Assembly (NCBI GenBank): GCA_034667405.1
Contig: JAXDJX010000026.1
Location: 62,001 to 126,000 of the forward strand
Length of the DNA: 64,000 nucleotides
Origin: JANXVR01 sp034667405
GTDB taxonomy: Bacteria > Actinomycetota > UBA4738 > HRBIN12
Direction of reading: 5' to 3'
Both the position numbers and the translations under genes were made by a program. Positions within the stretch are counted from its first letter, which is position 1; each line of letters begins with the position of its first letter. Shown one piece after another: positions 50,512 through 58,892 of this stretch. Under the pieces are notes generated by a model. That model worked only from the letters and a program-made list of their open reading frames with translations. It had not been told where the DNA came from and ran no database searches.

Positions 50512-51767
50512 GCGTCCCGGTAGAGGGTCTGACCCCCACACCGCCCGCAGTTCCGCCGTCGCGGCGGCCTGCCCAGACACGCACGCCCTCCACCGCGCCC
50601 GGCACCGCGGTGCAAGGGCTGTTCGTTGTGGTCGGATTCGTCATCGCGGCCTTCTTCCCCTTCCTGGCGATCTATCTCAAGGGGCGGGACCTGGACGAGA
50701 CGCAGATCGGGTTCGTCATCGCGTCCATGGCGGTGGCACGGCTGATCTTCCTTCCGCTTTGGGGGCATTTCGCCGATACCCGACTCGGCCGTCTCACGGT
50801 ATTGCAGGTCGGGACCCTGGGTGCGGCGCTCGCCGGGCTCGCGATGAACCGCGTGAACGGCATGTTCGGCATCGCGGCTGCGATGTTCATCCTGTCGATC
50901 TTCATGGTGAGCGTCGGTCCCAACGTCGACGCCATCGCGCTGGTGCATCTGGGTGAAGACAACATGTCGGACTACGGGCGCATCCGCGCATGGGAGAGCT
51001 TGAGTTACGCAGCCGGATGCTTGGTCTTCGGAGCGATCCTGCAAGCGGCGGGGATCACGTGGGCCATGCCCATCTACGCCGCGTCGAGCATCCTGGTCCT
51101 GAGCTGGAGCCTCACGCTGAAGCGCGACAAGCCAGAAGATGTTCCCGAGCACGGCAAACTCGGCGCGGTGGGGGCTGTCTTCAAGGAGGCGCCACGGTTC
51201 TGGGGCTTCCTGGTCGCGGTCCTCATCATGTGGGTTGGGTTCAACGCCGCATGGAACTTCCTCGCCATCAAGATCGAGAGTGGCGGCGGCGGCCCGTTCC
51301 TGGTCGGGATCGGCACGGCGATGGGCGGGTTGGTCGAGGTCGCCGTCATGCGATGGTCCTCGCGTTTGCACCGTCGGTTGGGACTCCGGTCCGTGTACGC
51401 GCTGGGATGTCTCGTCTACGCGGCGGGATTCCTGCTGTGGGGACTTATCGCGAACCCAACCATCGTCGCCATGCTCACGGTGTTCGAGGGCGCGGGGTTC
51501 GCCCTGTTGTTCACCACATCGGTCGTGGTCGTGGGGCGACTCCTGCCGGAGTCCCTCTACTCGAGCGGCAACTCCATCACGGGGATGGTCGCGTTCGGCA
51601 TCGGCCCGATCCTGGGCGCAGGCATCGGCGGGTACGTCTATCAGACAGCGGGCGCGACCACGCTGTATGTCGGCGCATCGGTGCTCGCCCTGCTAGGCGG
51701 GATCGTCGCGTGGTTCGCCCTCTCGACGCCGCAGCTCGACGAACCGCTCGACGAACCGGTGGGCTGA
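50508..51767 (+). CDS. MFS transporter (MFS-1-like)
   Basis: A 419-residue major facilitator with a Pro/Thr-rich N-terminal tail of about 38 residues and twelve helices. The TM2-TM3 loop motif is 'GHFADTRLGRLTVL' near residue 85. The sequence style ('PFLAIYLKGRDLDETQIGFVIA', 'GRIRAWESLSYAAGCLVFG') is that of the LacY-like MFS-1-like group transporting oligosaccharides or nucleosides. Being in the DeoR operon, it likely moves a sugar related to the GH4 and ABC substrates. Confidence 0.88.
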   Translation: MSVPVEGLTPTPPAVPPSRRPAQTRTPSTAPGTAVQGLFVVVGFVIAAFFPFLAIYLKGRDLDETQIGFVIASMAVARLIFLPLWGHFADTRLGRLTVLQVGTLGAALAGLAMNRVNGMFGIAAAMFILSIFMVSVGPNVDAIALVHLGEDNMSDYGRIRAWESLSYAAGCLVFGAILQAAGITWAMPIYAASSILVLSWSLTLKRDKPEDVPEHGKLGAVGAVFKEAPRFWGFLVAVLIMWVGFNAAWNFLAIKIESGGGGPFLVGIGTAMGGLVEVAVMRWSSRLHRRLGLRSVYALGCLVYAAGFLLWGLIANPTIVAMLTVFEGAGFALLFTTSVVVVGRLLPESLYSSGNSITGMVAFGIGPILGAGIGGYVYQTAGATTLYVGASVLALLGGIVAWFALSTPQLDEPLDEPVG

Positions 51768-51769
51768 AG

Positions 51770-53083
51770 CTATCCGCGGCGGATGGCTTCGGGGATCATG
51801 TCCCCGTGGGCGGTCAGGAGTTCGTCGACCATGTCGATCGTCCGCGCGGTGGTCAGGTGTGCGGCGGTGTTCGGGTCAAGGAGGGCCGCCTGGTACACGT
51901 GATCGCGCCGCCCTTCCAGGACGGCGCGCACGGTGAGCTCGACCACATTGAGGAAGGTGCGGTTCAAGGCCAGCGTCTGTATCGGTAAGGCACCGACCCG
52001 TGTCGGCGTCACGCCGCTCCCGTCGGCGATCGCCGGAACCTCGACACACGCGTCGGCCGGCAGGCCATCGATGCGGCCGTCGTTGCGGACGTTCGCGTAG
52101 ACCTCACGTGGCACGTTCGTCTCGACGGCGCGAATGATCTGCGAGGCGAGTTCATCGTTCAGCTCGATATCCAGCTCCTTGCCGGCGTCCAGGAGCTCCT
52201 TCATCTCCTTCCAGTCGGAGATGTTCTCCTCGGAGCGGCGGAGGTACTCGTCGATCTCCACGCGGAAGCGTTCGACCTGATCGTCGTGCCGGATGAACCA
52301 CGGGACGTACTCGCTGGAGTGCTCCGATGACTCGGTCGGGAAGTAGCCGAACCGCTTGAAGATCTCCACACGTACTCTGCGCCCCAACCCTTCCGGATCA
52401 GCTTCAACCGCTTCACGCAACCGTGGGTATAGATCCTCGCCGGTCTGCTTCCGCTCGAACGTGTAGACGAAACATTGATGGTTGAACCCCGCCGTGACGA
52501 ACCGGACCTCCTCTTCCGGAATGCCGACGGTCTCCGCGAGGAAATGATGCGTGTCGCGAACGCTGTGACACACACCGATGGTGCGCGAGGCCGGCCACCC
52601 GCTACCGGCGTAGATCCCCCATGGGACCATCGCCATCGGGTTCGTATAGTTGAGCAGCAACCCGTTCGGACAGAGCGCCGCCATCTCCTGGGCCATCTCG
52701 ATCATGACGGGGACGGTGCGGAGGCCCCGCATGATCCCGCCGATGCCGATCGTGTCGGCGATGGTTTGCCGGAGCCCGTAGGTCCGCGGGATGTCGAAGT
52801 CGACATAGGTGCTGGGCACGCCGCCCACCTGGATCTCGTTGATGAGGTAGTCGGCTCCTTCGAACGCCTCGCGCCGGTCCACGTGGGACGTGATCACATG
52901 ACCTGCACCGACACGCGCGACGATGTTCTCCGCGGCACGTTGTGCGTAGCCCAGGCGCTCGGGGTCGATGTCGTGGAGCGCCACGTGCAACTGTCCCCGC
53001 AGTTCCGGATACGAACTCAGATCGGCCAGGATGTTGCGGGTGAACTCGACGCTCCCGGCGCCGATGATCGCGACCTTGGCCAT
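51770..53083 (-). CDS. GH4 alpha-galactosidase-like NAD+/Mn2+ glycosidase
   Basis: A 437-residue family-4 glycosidase, which cleaves via NAD-dependent oxidation at C3. The N-terminal Rossmann motif 'IIGAGSVEFTRNIL' is near residue 5, 'NYTNPMAMV' near 147, and the metal ligands are the Cys in 'GVCHSVRDTHH' near 171 and the His in 'AGFNHQCF' near 200. The wording is that of MelA alpha-galactosidases, though galacturonidases share it. The ATG at 53083 starts directly before the Rossmann strand; the longer frame adds 13 unrelated residues. Convergent with the MFS gene. Confidence 0.9.
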   Translation of the reverse strand: MAKVAIIGAGSVEFTRNILADLSSYPELRGQLHVALHDIDPERLGYAQRAAENIVARVGAGHVITSHVDRREAFEGADYLINEIQVGGVPSTYVDFDIPRTYGLRQTIADTIGIGGIMRGLRTVPVMIEMAQEMAALCPNGLLLNYTNPMAMVPWGIYAGSGWPASRTIGVCHSVRDTHHFLAETVGIPEEEVRFVTAGFNHQCFVYTFERKQTGEDLYPRLREAVEADPEGLGRRVRVEIFKRFGYFPTESSEHSSEYVPWFIRHDDQVERFRVEIDEYLRRSEENISDWKEMKELLDAGKELDIELNDELASQIIRAVETNVPREVYANVRNDGRIDGLPADACVEVPAIADGSGVTPTRVGALPIQTLALNRTFLNVVELTVRAVLEGRRDHVYQAALLDPNTAAHLTTARTIDMVDELLTAHGDMIPEAIRRG

Positions 53084-53186
53084 GCGCGGAAGTGTCCCAG
53101 CCGCCATAGAAACGCGCAACATCGCGCACCGTTACCGAGCGGGGCCCAGACGCGGACCCCGATGTGCGCTCGGACGCGAACCCTCT

Positions 53187-53192
53187 TACGAT
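53187..53192 (+). promoter_or_regulatory. -10 hexamer TACGAT before the Lrp-like gene
   Basis: TACGAT lies 29 nt upstream of the ATG at 53222 with GGAGGGAG in the short leader, a conventional leadered start. Confidence 0.35.
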
Positions 53193-53221
53193 ATTCGCCC
53201 AGCGAACGGAGGGAGCCCGAC

Positions 53222-53455
53222 ATGGTCACCGCGTACATCCTGGTTCAGACGGAGGTCGGCAAGGCAGGACAGGTCACGGACATGATCAAGGGCATCGACG
53301 GCGTGGCGCAGGTGGACGGGGTGACCGGACCGTACGACGTCATCGCCCGCGCCGAGTCCGCCGACCTGGACGAGCTCGCGAAGAAAGTCGTCATGCCGAT
53401 GCAGGACCTGGAGGGCATCACCCGGACCCTCACCTGTCCGGTCATCTCGTTCTGA
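53222..53455 (+). CDS. Stand-alone Lrp/AsnC ligand-binding domain
   Basis: A 77-residue protein consisting only of the Lrp/AsnC effector (RAM) domain: 'VTAYILVQTEVGKAGQV', 'VDGVTGPYDVIARAES' and 'GITRTLTCPVI'. It has no DNA-binding helix. Such single-domain forms assemble into rings that bind amino acids; many are uncharacterised. The ATG is supported by GGAGGGAG 6 nt upstream; a very long frame upstream is antisense to the GH4 gene and rejected. The pirin gene follows after 7 bases. Confidence 0.88.
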   Translation: MVTAYILVQTEVGKAGQVTDMIKGIDGVAQVDGVTGPYDVIARAESADLDELAKKVVMPMQDLEGITRTLTCPVISF

Positions 53456-53462
53456 GACCCGT

Positions 53463-54170
53463 ATGACGGTCCGTATCCGTCGGGACGCGGAGATCAGTGA
53501 TGTCAGCGGCGGCTGGTTCCGAGCGCGCTGGCATTACTCGTTCGACTCGTACCACGATCCCGAGTACATGGGGTTCGGGACACTCCGGGTGTTCAACGAC
53601 GACCGCTTGATCCCCGGCGCGGTGTGGCCGATGCACCCCCACCGCGACATCGAGGGCCTCACCTACGTCGTCGAGGGAATCTTCGGGCACGAGGACAACG
53701 TCGGGGGACCGCCCGGCCCGCTGCCTTCGGGGTCCGTGCAACGGATGACCCTGGGCTCTGGTGCGCTGCACAGCGAACGGAACGCCAGCGCCACCGAACC
53801 CATGCGGTTCATCCAGCTGTGGATCATGCCGAGCGAACGAGGCCTCACCCCCGGAGTGGAGCAGAAGATCTTCACCACACAGAACCGAACCGACACGTTG
53901 TTGAAGGTCATCAGCGGCGATGGGGGCGATGCTGTTCTGGTCCACCAGGACGCCCACGTGTTCATCTCCCGCCTCACGGCCGGCCGATCGGTTGCGCACG
54001 AGATAGGGGACGGCCGCGGCGTGTACCTCTATGTGATCGAAGGCGACGCTGCTGTGAACGGCGAGCGGCTCACCACCGGTGATGCGGCGCAACTGGCCGG
54101 CGAACCAACCCTCTCCCTGGAGGCGTCAACGGACACCGAACTCATCGCCGTCGACGTCGACCTCCTGTAG
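53463..54170 (+). CDS. Pirin-family cupin protein
   Basis: A 235-residue bicupin of the pirin/YhhW type. The N-terminal cupin metal motif is 'MHPHRDIEGLTYVVEG' near residue 59 and 'SGALHSERN' near 102, giving the three His and one Glu that bind iron. Bacterial pirins include quercetinases and redox-responsive regulators; the function here is unassigned. It directly follows the small Lrp-like gene and is convergent with the FAD oxidoreductase. Confidence 0.9.
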   Translation: MTVRIRRDAEISDVSGGWFRARWHYSFDSYHDPEYMGFGTLRVFNDDRLIPGAVWPMHPHRDIEGLTYVVEGIFGHEDNVGGPPGPLPSGSVQRMTLGSGALHSERNASATEPMRFIQLWIMPSERGLTPGVEQKIFTTQNRTDTLLKVISGDGGDAVLVHQDAHVFISRLTAGRSVAHEIGDGRGVYLYVIEGDAAVNGERLTTGDAAQLAGEPTLSLEASTDTELIAVDVDLL

Positions 54171-54185
54171 AGCGGGCCGGTCGCG

Positions 54186-55394
54186 TCAGTCGTCATCCAC
54201 GGCGATCGGGAAGGGCAGTGCGATGGGATCTGTGAACGGCGAGTTGCCGTGTTCGTCGAATCGGTCCATCCGGAAGTGGTCAACCTGCTTGACCACTCGG
54301 GTGCGCCCGGTGAGCGAGAGATCGGCAGCGACCCTCGCGACGGCCGGCCCCCACATCATGCCGTGACCGTTGGCGGTGGCAACGGTGGCGCCCTCGAGTT
54401 CGGAGCCGTCGCGCAGGATCACCTGACCCAGGAGCGGCAGGTGGTCGGGTGTGTATTCGATGGTGGCGGCCCATGCCTTGCGGATGCCGAGCTTCTTCGT
54501 GATCGGCACCACCCGGTGGAGCTGCTTCTCCATGAGATGGATGTAATCCCAATCGACATCCCGTGCAGGCCCTGGCACCTCGTTGGGGTTCGACATGCCC
54601 CACATGAGACCGCCATCCTCGGGACGCCAATAGATCCCCGAGGCAAGATCGAAGGCCATCGGGCGGCCAGGAACGTCGAACTCGGGATGTGGCTCGGTGA
54701 CGACCACCTGATGCCGAGCACCGCCGACCAGGAACCGCGCACCGACCAGCCTCCCGACCTCGCGGAGCGTCGGCCCGCCCGTCAGGATCACGCGCTCGGT
54801 GGCGATGACACCGGCGGACGTCTCGACGCCGGTCACTCGCCCGCGCGACGTGCGAACTCCCAGGAAGGCCGTGCGTTCGCGCAGGTCCACGCCCGCCCGC
54901 TGCATCGCGAGCGAATACGCACGCACGTTGCGCGGCGGATCGATCCACCCGTCCGTGGGGCAGTAGGTGGCACCGCGAAACCCGCCCGCGAGCGTCGGGT
55001 TCAGTTCGCGAGCCTCCTCCGCGCTCACCCAGCGAACATCCAACCCCAATGGCCGCTGCATGGCGACACGTTCGTGTGCCGTGCGTTCGGCGGCCGCGGT
55101 TCTGGCCAGGATGAGGTAGCCCTGTTCGCCGAACCCGGAATCCGTGTTCAGGAGCCGCTGCTGGCGGCCGTAGAACGCGATGCTCCACATCCCCAGCCGG
55201 ACGGTGTCGGGCGAGCCACCTTGCGCCCGAACCATCCCGGCTGCGCGCGAGGAGGCTCCTTGTCCCGCCAAGCCGCGCTCCAGCACCACGACGCGCTCGG
55301 CCCCCAGGTCGTGTGCAGCGAACCACGAGGCCCATCCACCTACGGCTCCCGCCCCGACGATGACCAGGTCTGCGGACTTGCTTCGGGCTGTCAC
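54186..55394 (-). CDS. FAD-dependent amine oxidoreductase (DAO family)
   Basis: A 402-residue flavoprotein of the sarcosine/glycine oxidase type. Rossmann 'LVIVGAGAVGGWASW' is near residue 10, 'ERGLAGQGASSRAAGMV' near 38 (the segment around covalent or tight FAD binding) and 'ATANGHGMMWGPAVARVAADL' near 350. It should oxidise a secondary amine or amino acid, with an electron acceptor unknown. The GTG at 55394 is chosen because AAGGAG lies 7 nt upstream; a GTG two codons earlier is too close to it. The open frame further upstream is antisense to the CPBP gene. Confidence 0.85.
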   Translation of the reverse strand: MTARSKSADLVIVGAGAVGGWASWFAAHDLGAERVVVLERGLAGQGASSRAAGMVRAQGGSPDTVRLGMWSIAFYGRQQRLLNTDSGFGEQGYLILARTAAAERTAHERVAMQRPLGLDVRWVSAEEARELNPTLAGGFRGATYCPTDGWIDPPRNVRAYSLAMQRAGVDLRERTAFLGVRTSRGRVTGVETSAGVIATERVILTGGPTLREVGRLVGARFLVGGARHQVVVTEPHPEFDVPGRPMAFDLASGIYWRPEDGGLMWGMSNPNEVPGPARDVDWDYIHLMEKQLHRVVPITKKLGIRKAWAATIEYTPDHLPLLGQVILRDGSELEGATVATANGHGMMWGPAVARVAADLSLTGRTRVVKQVDHFRMDRFDEHGNSPFTDPIALPFPIAVDDD

Positions 55395-55444
55395 CGGCAC
55401 ACTCCTTCGTTCGGGTGGCGGGAGTCTAGATGAGCGGCGGTGCG

Positions 55445-55450
55445 TACAGT
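55445..55450 (+). promoter_or_regulatory. -10 hexamer TACAGT, leaderless
   Basis: TACAGT ends 7 nt before the CPBP ATG at 55458. Confidence 0.45.
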
Positions 55451-55457
55451 GAACCGG

Positions 55458-56210
55458 ATGGATCCCACCGTCCTCCCACCGGTGCCCGCGGCGCCCGCCG
55501 ACCGGCGCACGCTCGCAGAAGAGATGTTCGTGGTCCTGATGTTGTCGCTGCTGGCGAGCGCGGTGTACGCCGTCATCAGTCTCCGCTCGGCCCCCGTGTC
55601 GGGCGTCGCGGTGACCGTGGGAGATCAGTCGACCGCCTTCTATCTCCAGGTCCTGAACTTCATCTTCGGGCTGGCGCCCGCTCTGCTGGTGCTGCACCTT
55701 GCGCGGCGCAGTGAAGGGGGACTGGAGTCCGTTGGGATGGATGGTGGACAGGCGCCCCGGGATGCCGCTCGTGCCGTGGTGCTCTTCGTGGTGGTCAGCA
55801 TCGCGGGCATCGCGATCTATCTGGGCTTCGTGGCGTTGCACATGAATCGATTCGTCGTGCCGGTGCCACCGACGGGCCACTGGTGGACGGTGCCCGCGCT
55901 CTTCCTGAACTCCATCTCGGCGGGGCTCGTCGAGGAGATCATCGTCCTGGGCTATCTGATCACGCGGCTGCAGCAGCTCAGGTGGTCACCGATCTGGGCG
56001 GTCGCCGCGCCCGCGCTCCTGCGGGGGACGTATCACCTCTACCAAGGGTGGGGAGGATTCGCCGGCAACCTGCTCATGGGATTGTTCTTCGGAGCCCTGT
56101 TCCTTCGGTGGCGACGGACCTGGCCGTTCGTGCTTGCACACATCCTGCTCGATGTCGGTGCGGGGCTGGGGTACTTACTGTTCCGACATCACCTGCCCGG
56201 GATGGCGTAG
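55458..56210 (+). CDS. CPBP-family intramembrane metalloprotease
   Basis: A 250-residue membrane protein with about seven helices and the CAAX-protease/bacteriocin-processing motifs: 'GLVEEIIVLGYLITRL' near residue 158 (Glu-Glu pair, then Arg), a His in 'RGTYHLYQG' near 195 and a His in 'VLAHILLDV' near 228. These are membrane-embedded metalloproteases, often involved in peptide processing or self-immunity. The ATG at 55458 follows TACAGT. No bacteriocin gene is visible next to it. Confidence 0.88.
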   Translation: MDPTVLPPVPAAPADRRTLAEEMFVVLMLSLLASAVYAVISLRSAPVSGVAVTVGDQSTAFYLQVLNFIFGLAPALLVLHLARRSEGGLESVGMDGGQAPRDAARAVVLFVVVSIAGIAIYLGFVALHMNRFVVPVPPTGHWWTVPALFLNSISAGLVEEIIVLGYLITRLQQLRWSPIWAVAAPALLRGTYHLYQGWGGFAGNLLMGLFFGALFLRWRRTWPFVLAHILLDVGAGLGYLLFRHHLPGMA

Positions 56211-56253
56211 CCCCAGCGATCTCCGGTGCTGGCTTTGCGTAGGCCCTCGGCCG

Positions 56254-56259
56254 TACAAT
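56254..56259 (+). promoter_or_regulatory. -10 hexamer TACAAT before the YbaK-like gene
   Basis: TACAAT lies 33 nt upstream of GTG 56293, with GGAAGGGG in the leader: a leadered promoter. Confidence 0.4.
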
Positions 56260-56292
56260 CGCTGGACTAGGGCCGCTGGAAGGGGCACGTCC

Positions 56293-56802
56293 GTGTCGGC
56301 GATCATCGAATACCTCCAGGGCAAAGGCGTGGCGTTCACGGTCCTGCCTTCGCCGCAGTCAGATTCCGCGCTCGACACCATCCAGGCACACGGCGTGCCG
56401 GCCGCCGAGCTCGCGCGAACCGTCGTCATGACGTACCGCTTCGGGTTCGCCTTGATGGTCATCCCGACCGAGGCCGAACTCGATCTGCATCTCGCGCAGA
56501 TCGCCATGGACGACCCCGAGGCTCGCGAGGCGTCGCTCCGGGAGATCGCAGCCCATTTCGAGAAACTCGACGCGGCATGCATCCCTCCGCTCGGCCTCTA
56601 CTTCCTCGCACCGATGTGGGTTGATCCCGAGATCGCCCACCGCGATCAGATCGCGTTCGCCGCGGGGAGGCCGTCCCTGGTCATCCGGATGAGCCGTTCG
56701 GATCTGTTCCGCGATGACCCGTTCGTGATCACGCCGCTCACCGTTCCGTCTGCCGAAGCCGAAGCTGTGGACACGCCGCCGGTGACGGCAGAGATCGCCT
56801 GA
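56293..56802 (+). CDS. YbaK/ProX-like aminoacyl-tRNA editing domain protein
   Basis: A 169-residue stand-alone editing domain. The alpha/beta fold opens 'IIEYLQGKGVAFTVLPSPQ', then 'GVPAAELARTVVMTY' and 'FALMVIPTEAELDL', and ends 'HRDQIAFAAGRPSLVIRM', matching the YbaK/deacylase family that hydrolyses mischarged tRNAs. The usual catalytic lysine position is not clear, so a non-editing role is possible. The GTG start at 56293 is backed by GGAAGGGG 8 nt upstream; the upstream frame overlaps the CPBP gene. Confidence 0.8.
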   Translation: MSAIIEYLQGKGVAFTVLPSPQSDSALDTIQAHGVPAAELARTVVMTYRFGFALMVIPTEAELDLHLAQIAMDDPEAREASLREIAAHFEKLDAACIPPLGLYFLAPMWVDPEIAHRDQIAFAAGRPSLVIRMSRSDLFRDDPFVITPLTVPSAEAEAVDTPPVTAEIA

Positions 56803-56808
56803 ACGGAC

Positions 56809-58788
56809 CTACTGGAGATCGCGGGGGATCGTCCGGTCCCAAGACCGTCGCCAGCGCTCCTCGCCGTTTTCAGACACCAACAGGTCGATACGCAGCCGGT
56901 ATGCCGTTCGGTCGCTCTCTACCTTGACGTCGGTGTGTGCGGTGCACGTCGCCTCGGGCCAGCGCATCTCGAACGTGGCCTCTGCGTCGGCGTACGCATG
57001 TCCGGGATCAGTAGTGGAAACGCCAACCACCCCGCTGTACAGCTCGGTGAACGCGGGAATGTCGCCGTCGGCGGGATAATCGTTGAAGCTCCCGGCCCAG
57101 GCTCGGCGTTCGCGCTTGAGGATGTCGTCCTCGATCTTCCAGAGGACCCAGCCCCTCTCCGGGTCCTCGGGCTCGGGGGACTCCTGTTGCCGCTCCGGGC
57201 TCGTGAGGGTGGGAGCCTCGGATACCGGCGAAGGCCCGTCCAGGACCGGAAGGGTCAGCGCCGACGGTCCTCGTTCGATCGACAGGGTCATCGGTTCGGG
57301 CGGCGACCAGGCATTGGGCCAGTCTGTGCCGGCGAGGTCCAGCCGGATCCGGTGGCCCGCCTCGAAGGTCCACGAGCACACTTCCAACTCGAACTCGATC
57401 TCATACGGCCGTCCGGGGTCCAGCGGGGTGGGCTCGCGTCGGGAATCGCGGTGTGTGAGGTTCAACAAGCCGCGGGTGACCAACGATGACGTCCCATCGG
57501 GGAAGACATCGCAGAGCTTCGCCGACAGGTAGGCGACCCGAGCGCTCGACGTCACGCGGACCCGAAGCGTCGGATGTCCCAATATCTCGAGGTCTTCGTC
57601 GAGGACCTCCCATGTGTAGGTGAGCGATGCGATCTCGTCCGGTCGTTGGTCGCCGGGTTGGCCGTAGGGCATGTGTCCGGCGCAACTGATCCACGCCGTG
57701 ACCCCCACATCGCCGCGGACCTCCAACAGATCGGGGCCTTCCGCGGTCGCGTTCGCCTGGGCGCTCGCCAAGTCCAGGGTTCGAGGCGTCATTCGCGCGG
57801 CGGGCCACGTCGGTTCGTACCGCCATGCACCGTTCACCACCGGGCGATCCGCGCCCGGCAGCGTCGAGCGCTGTGCGAAGAGAACGATCGGCGGCTCACG
57901 GTCGACGCCGTTGTCGATGCCTTTCAGCCAGTGGTCCCACCACTTGAGCATTTCCGGAACCAGATCGATGTTCGGTCCGGGGATCGAGGTGTCCGTTGCG
58001 GCATGCGCCCACGGCCCCGCGAGGAGCCGTTTCGGCGCCGACAGCCCCTCGAACGTCCGGAGCGAGTTGTTCCGATACCCGTCGGCCCACCCGGTGACGA
58101 GCATCGTGGCCGCCTCGATCGTGTCGTAGTTCGGTCGCAATGAGCCGAACTGCCAGTAGTCGTCGAAGCGCTGGTGCTCGAGCCAGGTGATGATCCACGG
58201 TTCTGTCTGCTCGACGCGGCGCTCCCACTCCTCTCGCCATCCTTCCCCGAAGAGACTCGGGACGGGAGGCAAGGCGTTCATGGCGACCATGTAGGTCGGG
58301 TAGTCGACGAGGTCGAGCTGTTTCAGCGCGCCACCGAAATAGTGCACGTCGACCTCGTAGCGATCGTCGGTGGCATAGATGGGGATGATCGCCTTGAGCG
58401 CAGGTGGACGTTCCATCGCGATCTGGATGGCGTTGAAACCGCTGTAGCTGGTGCCGTACATCCCCACCGTTCCGAGGGACCACTCCTGCGAGGCAAGCCA
58501 GTCGATGACCGCACACATGTCCGTTCGTTCCTCGGCCGGATATTCGTCCGTGGGGATGCCTTCGCTGGTGCCCGTTCCGCGAACGTCTACCCGGCAGACC
58601 ACGTAGCCGGCGTCGGCCAGCCGCACGTATTCCGGCCGGTAGCTCGCGGTGATGTCGTCCTTGCGGTAGGGGAGGGCTTCCAGGATGCCCGGCCACGGTC
58701 CCGATGCGGGGTCATCCGGGGAGTAGAGGGTCGCGGCGAGTCGCACTCCGTCGGCCATCGGGATGAAGGTGTGCGAGATGCGCGCCAT
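56809..58788 (-). CDS. CocE/NonD-type alpha/beta hydrolase (X-Pro peptidase-like)
   Basis: A 659-residue hydrolase. The alpha/beta domain with a helical cap has the nucleophile in 'GMYGTSYSGFNAI' near residue 114, Asp in 'GWADGYRNN' near 238 and His in 'GPWAHAATD' near 267. A C-terminal jelly-roll domain follows ('AGHRIRLDLAGTDWPNAWSP' near 478). The family includes cocaine esterase, glutaryl-7-ACA acylase and X-Pro dipeptidyl peptidase. No signal peptide. Substrate unknown. The ATG at 58788 is immediately followed by the typical opening 'HTFIPMADGVRLAATLY'. Confidence 0.9.
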   Translation of the reverse strand: MARISHTFIPMADGVRLAATLYSPDDPASGPWPGILEALPYRKDDITASYRPEYVRLADAGYVVCRVDVRGTGTSEGIPTDEYPAEERTDMCAVIDWLASQEWSLGTVGMYGTSYSGFNAIQIAMERPPALKAIIPIYATDDRYEVDVHYFGGALKQLDLVDYPTYMVAMNALPPVPSLFGEGWREEWERRVEQTEPWIITWLEHQRFDDYWQFGSLRPNYDTIEAATMLVTGWADGYRNNSLRTFEGLSAPKRLLAGPWAHAATDTSIPGPNIDLVPEMLKWWDHWLKGIDNGVDREPPIVLFAQRSTLPGADRPVVNGAWRYEPTWPAARMTPRTLDLASAQANATAEGPDLLEVRGDVGVTAWISCAGHMPYGQPGDQRPDEIASLTYTWEVLDEDLEILGHPTLRVRVTSSARVAYLSAKLCDVFPDGTSSLVTRGLLNLTHRDSRREPTPLDPGRPYEIEFELEVCSWTFEAGHRIRLDLAGTDWPNAWSPPEPMTLSIERGPSALTLPVLDGPSPVSEAPTLTSPERQQESPEPEDPERGWVLWKIEDDILKRERRAWAGSFNDYPADGDIPAFTELYSGVVGVSTTDPGHAYADAEATFEMRWPEATCTAHTDVKVESDRTAYRLRIDLLVSENGEERWRRSWDRTIPRDLQ

Positions 58789-58892
58789 GTAGTAGGGAAG
58801 GCTATCCGTTCGTCGGCGTGTGGTTCTCCCGCGGGTGATGTTGCCTGCGACCGACGGTCATGATCTGTGCCGCCCGACCCCCGTGCGCCCGG

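Noticed and set aside
52475..53221. A long N-terminal extension of the Lrp-like gene
   Set aside because: It would run antisense through the GH4 gene; the ATG at 53222 has a strong ribosome site and matches the domain start.
54249..55433. A 394-residue plus-strand frame over the FAD oxidoreductase
   Set aside because: His/Arg/Gly-rich shadow of a clear flavoprotein on the other strand.
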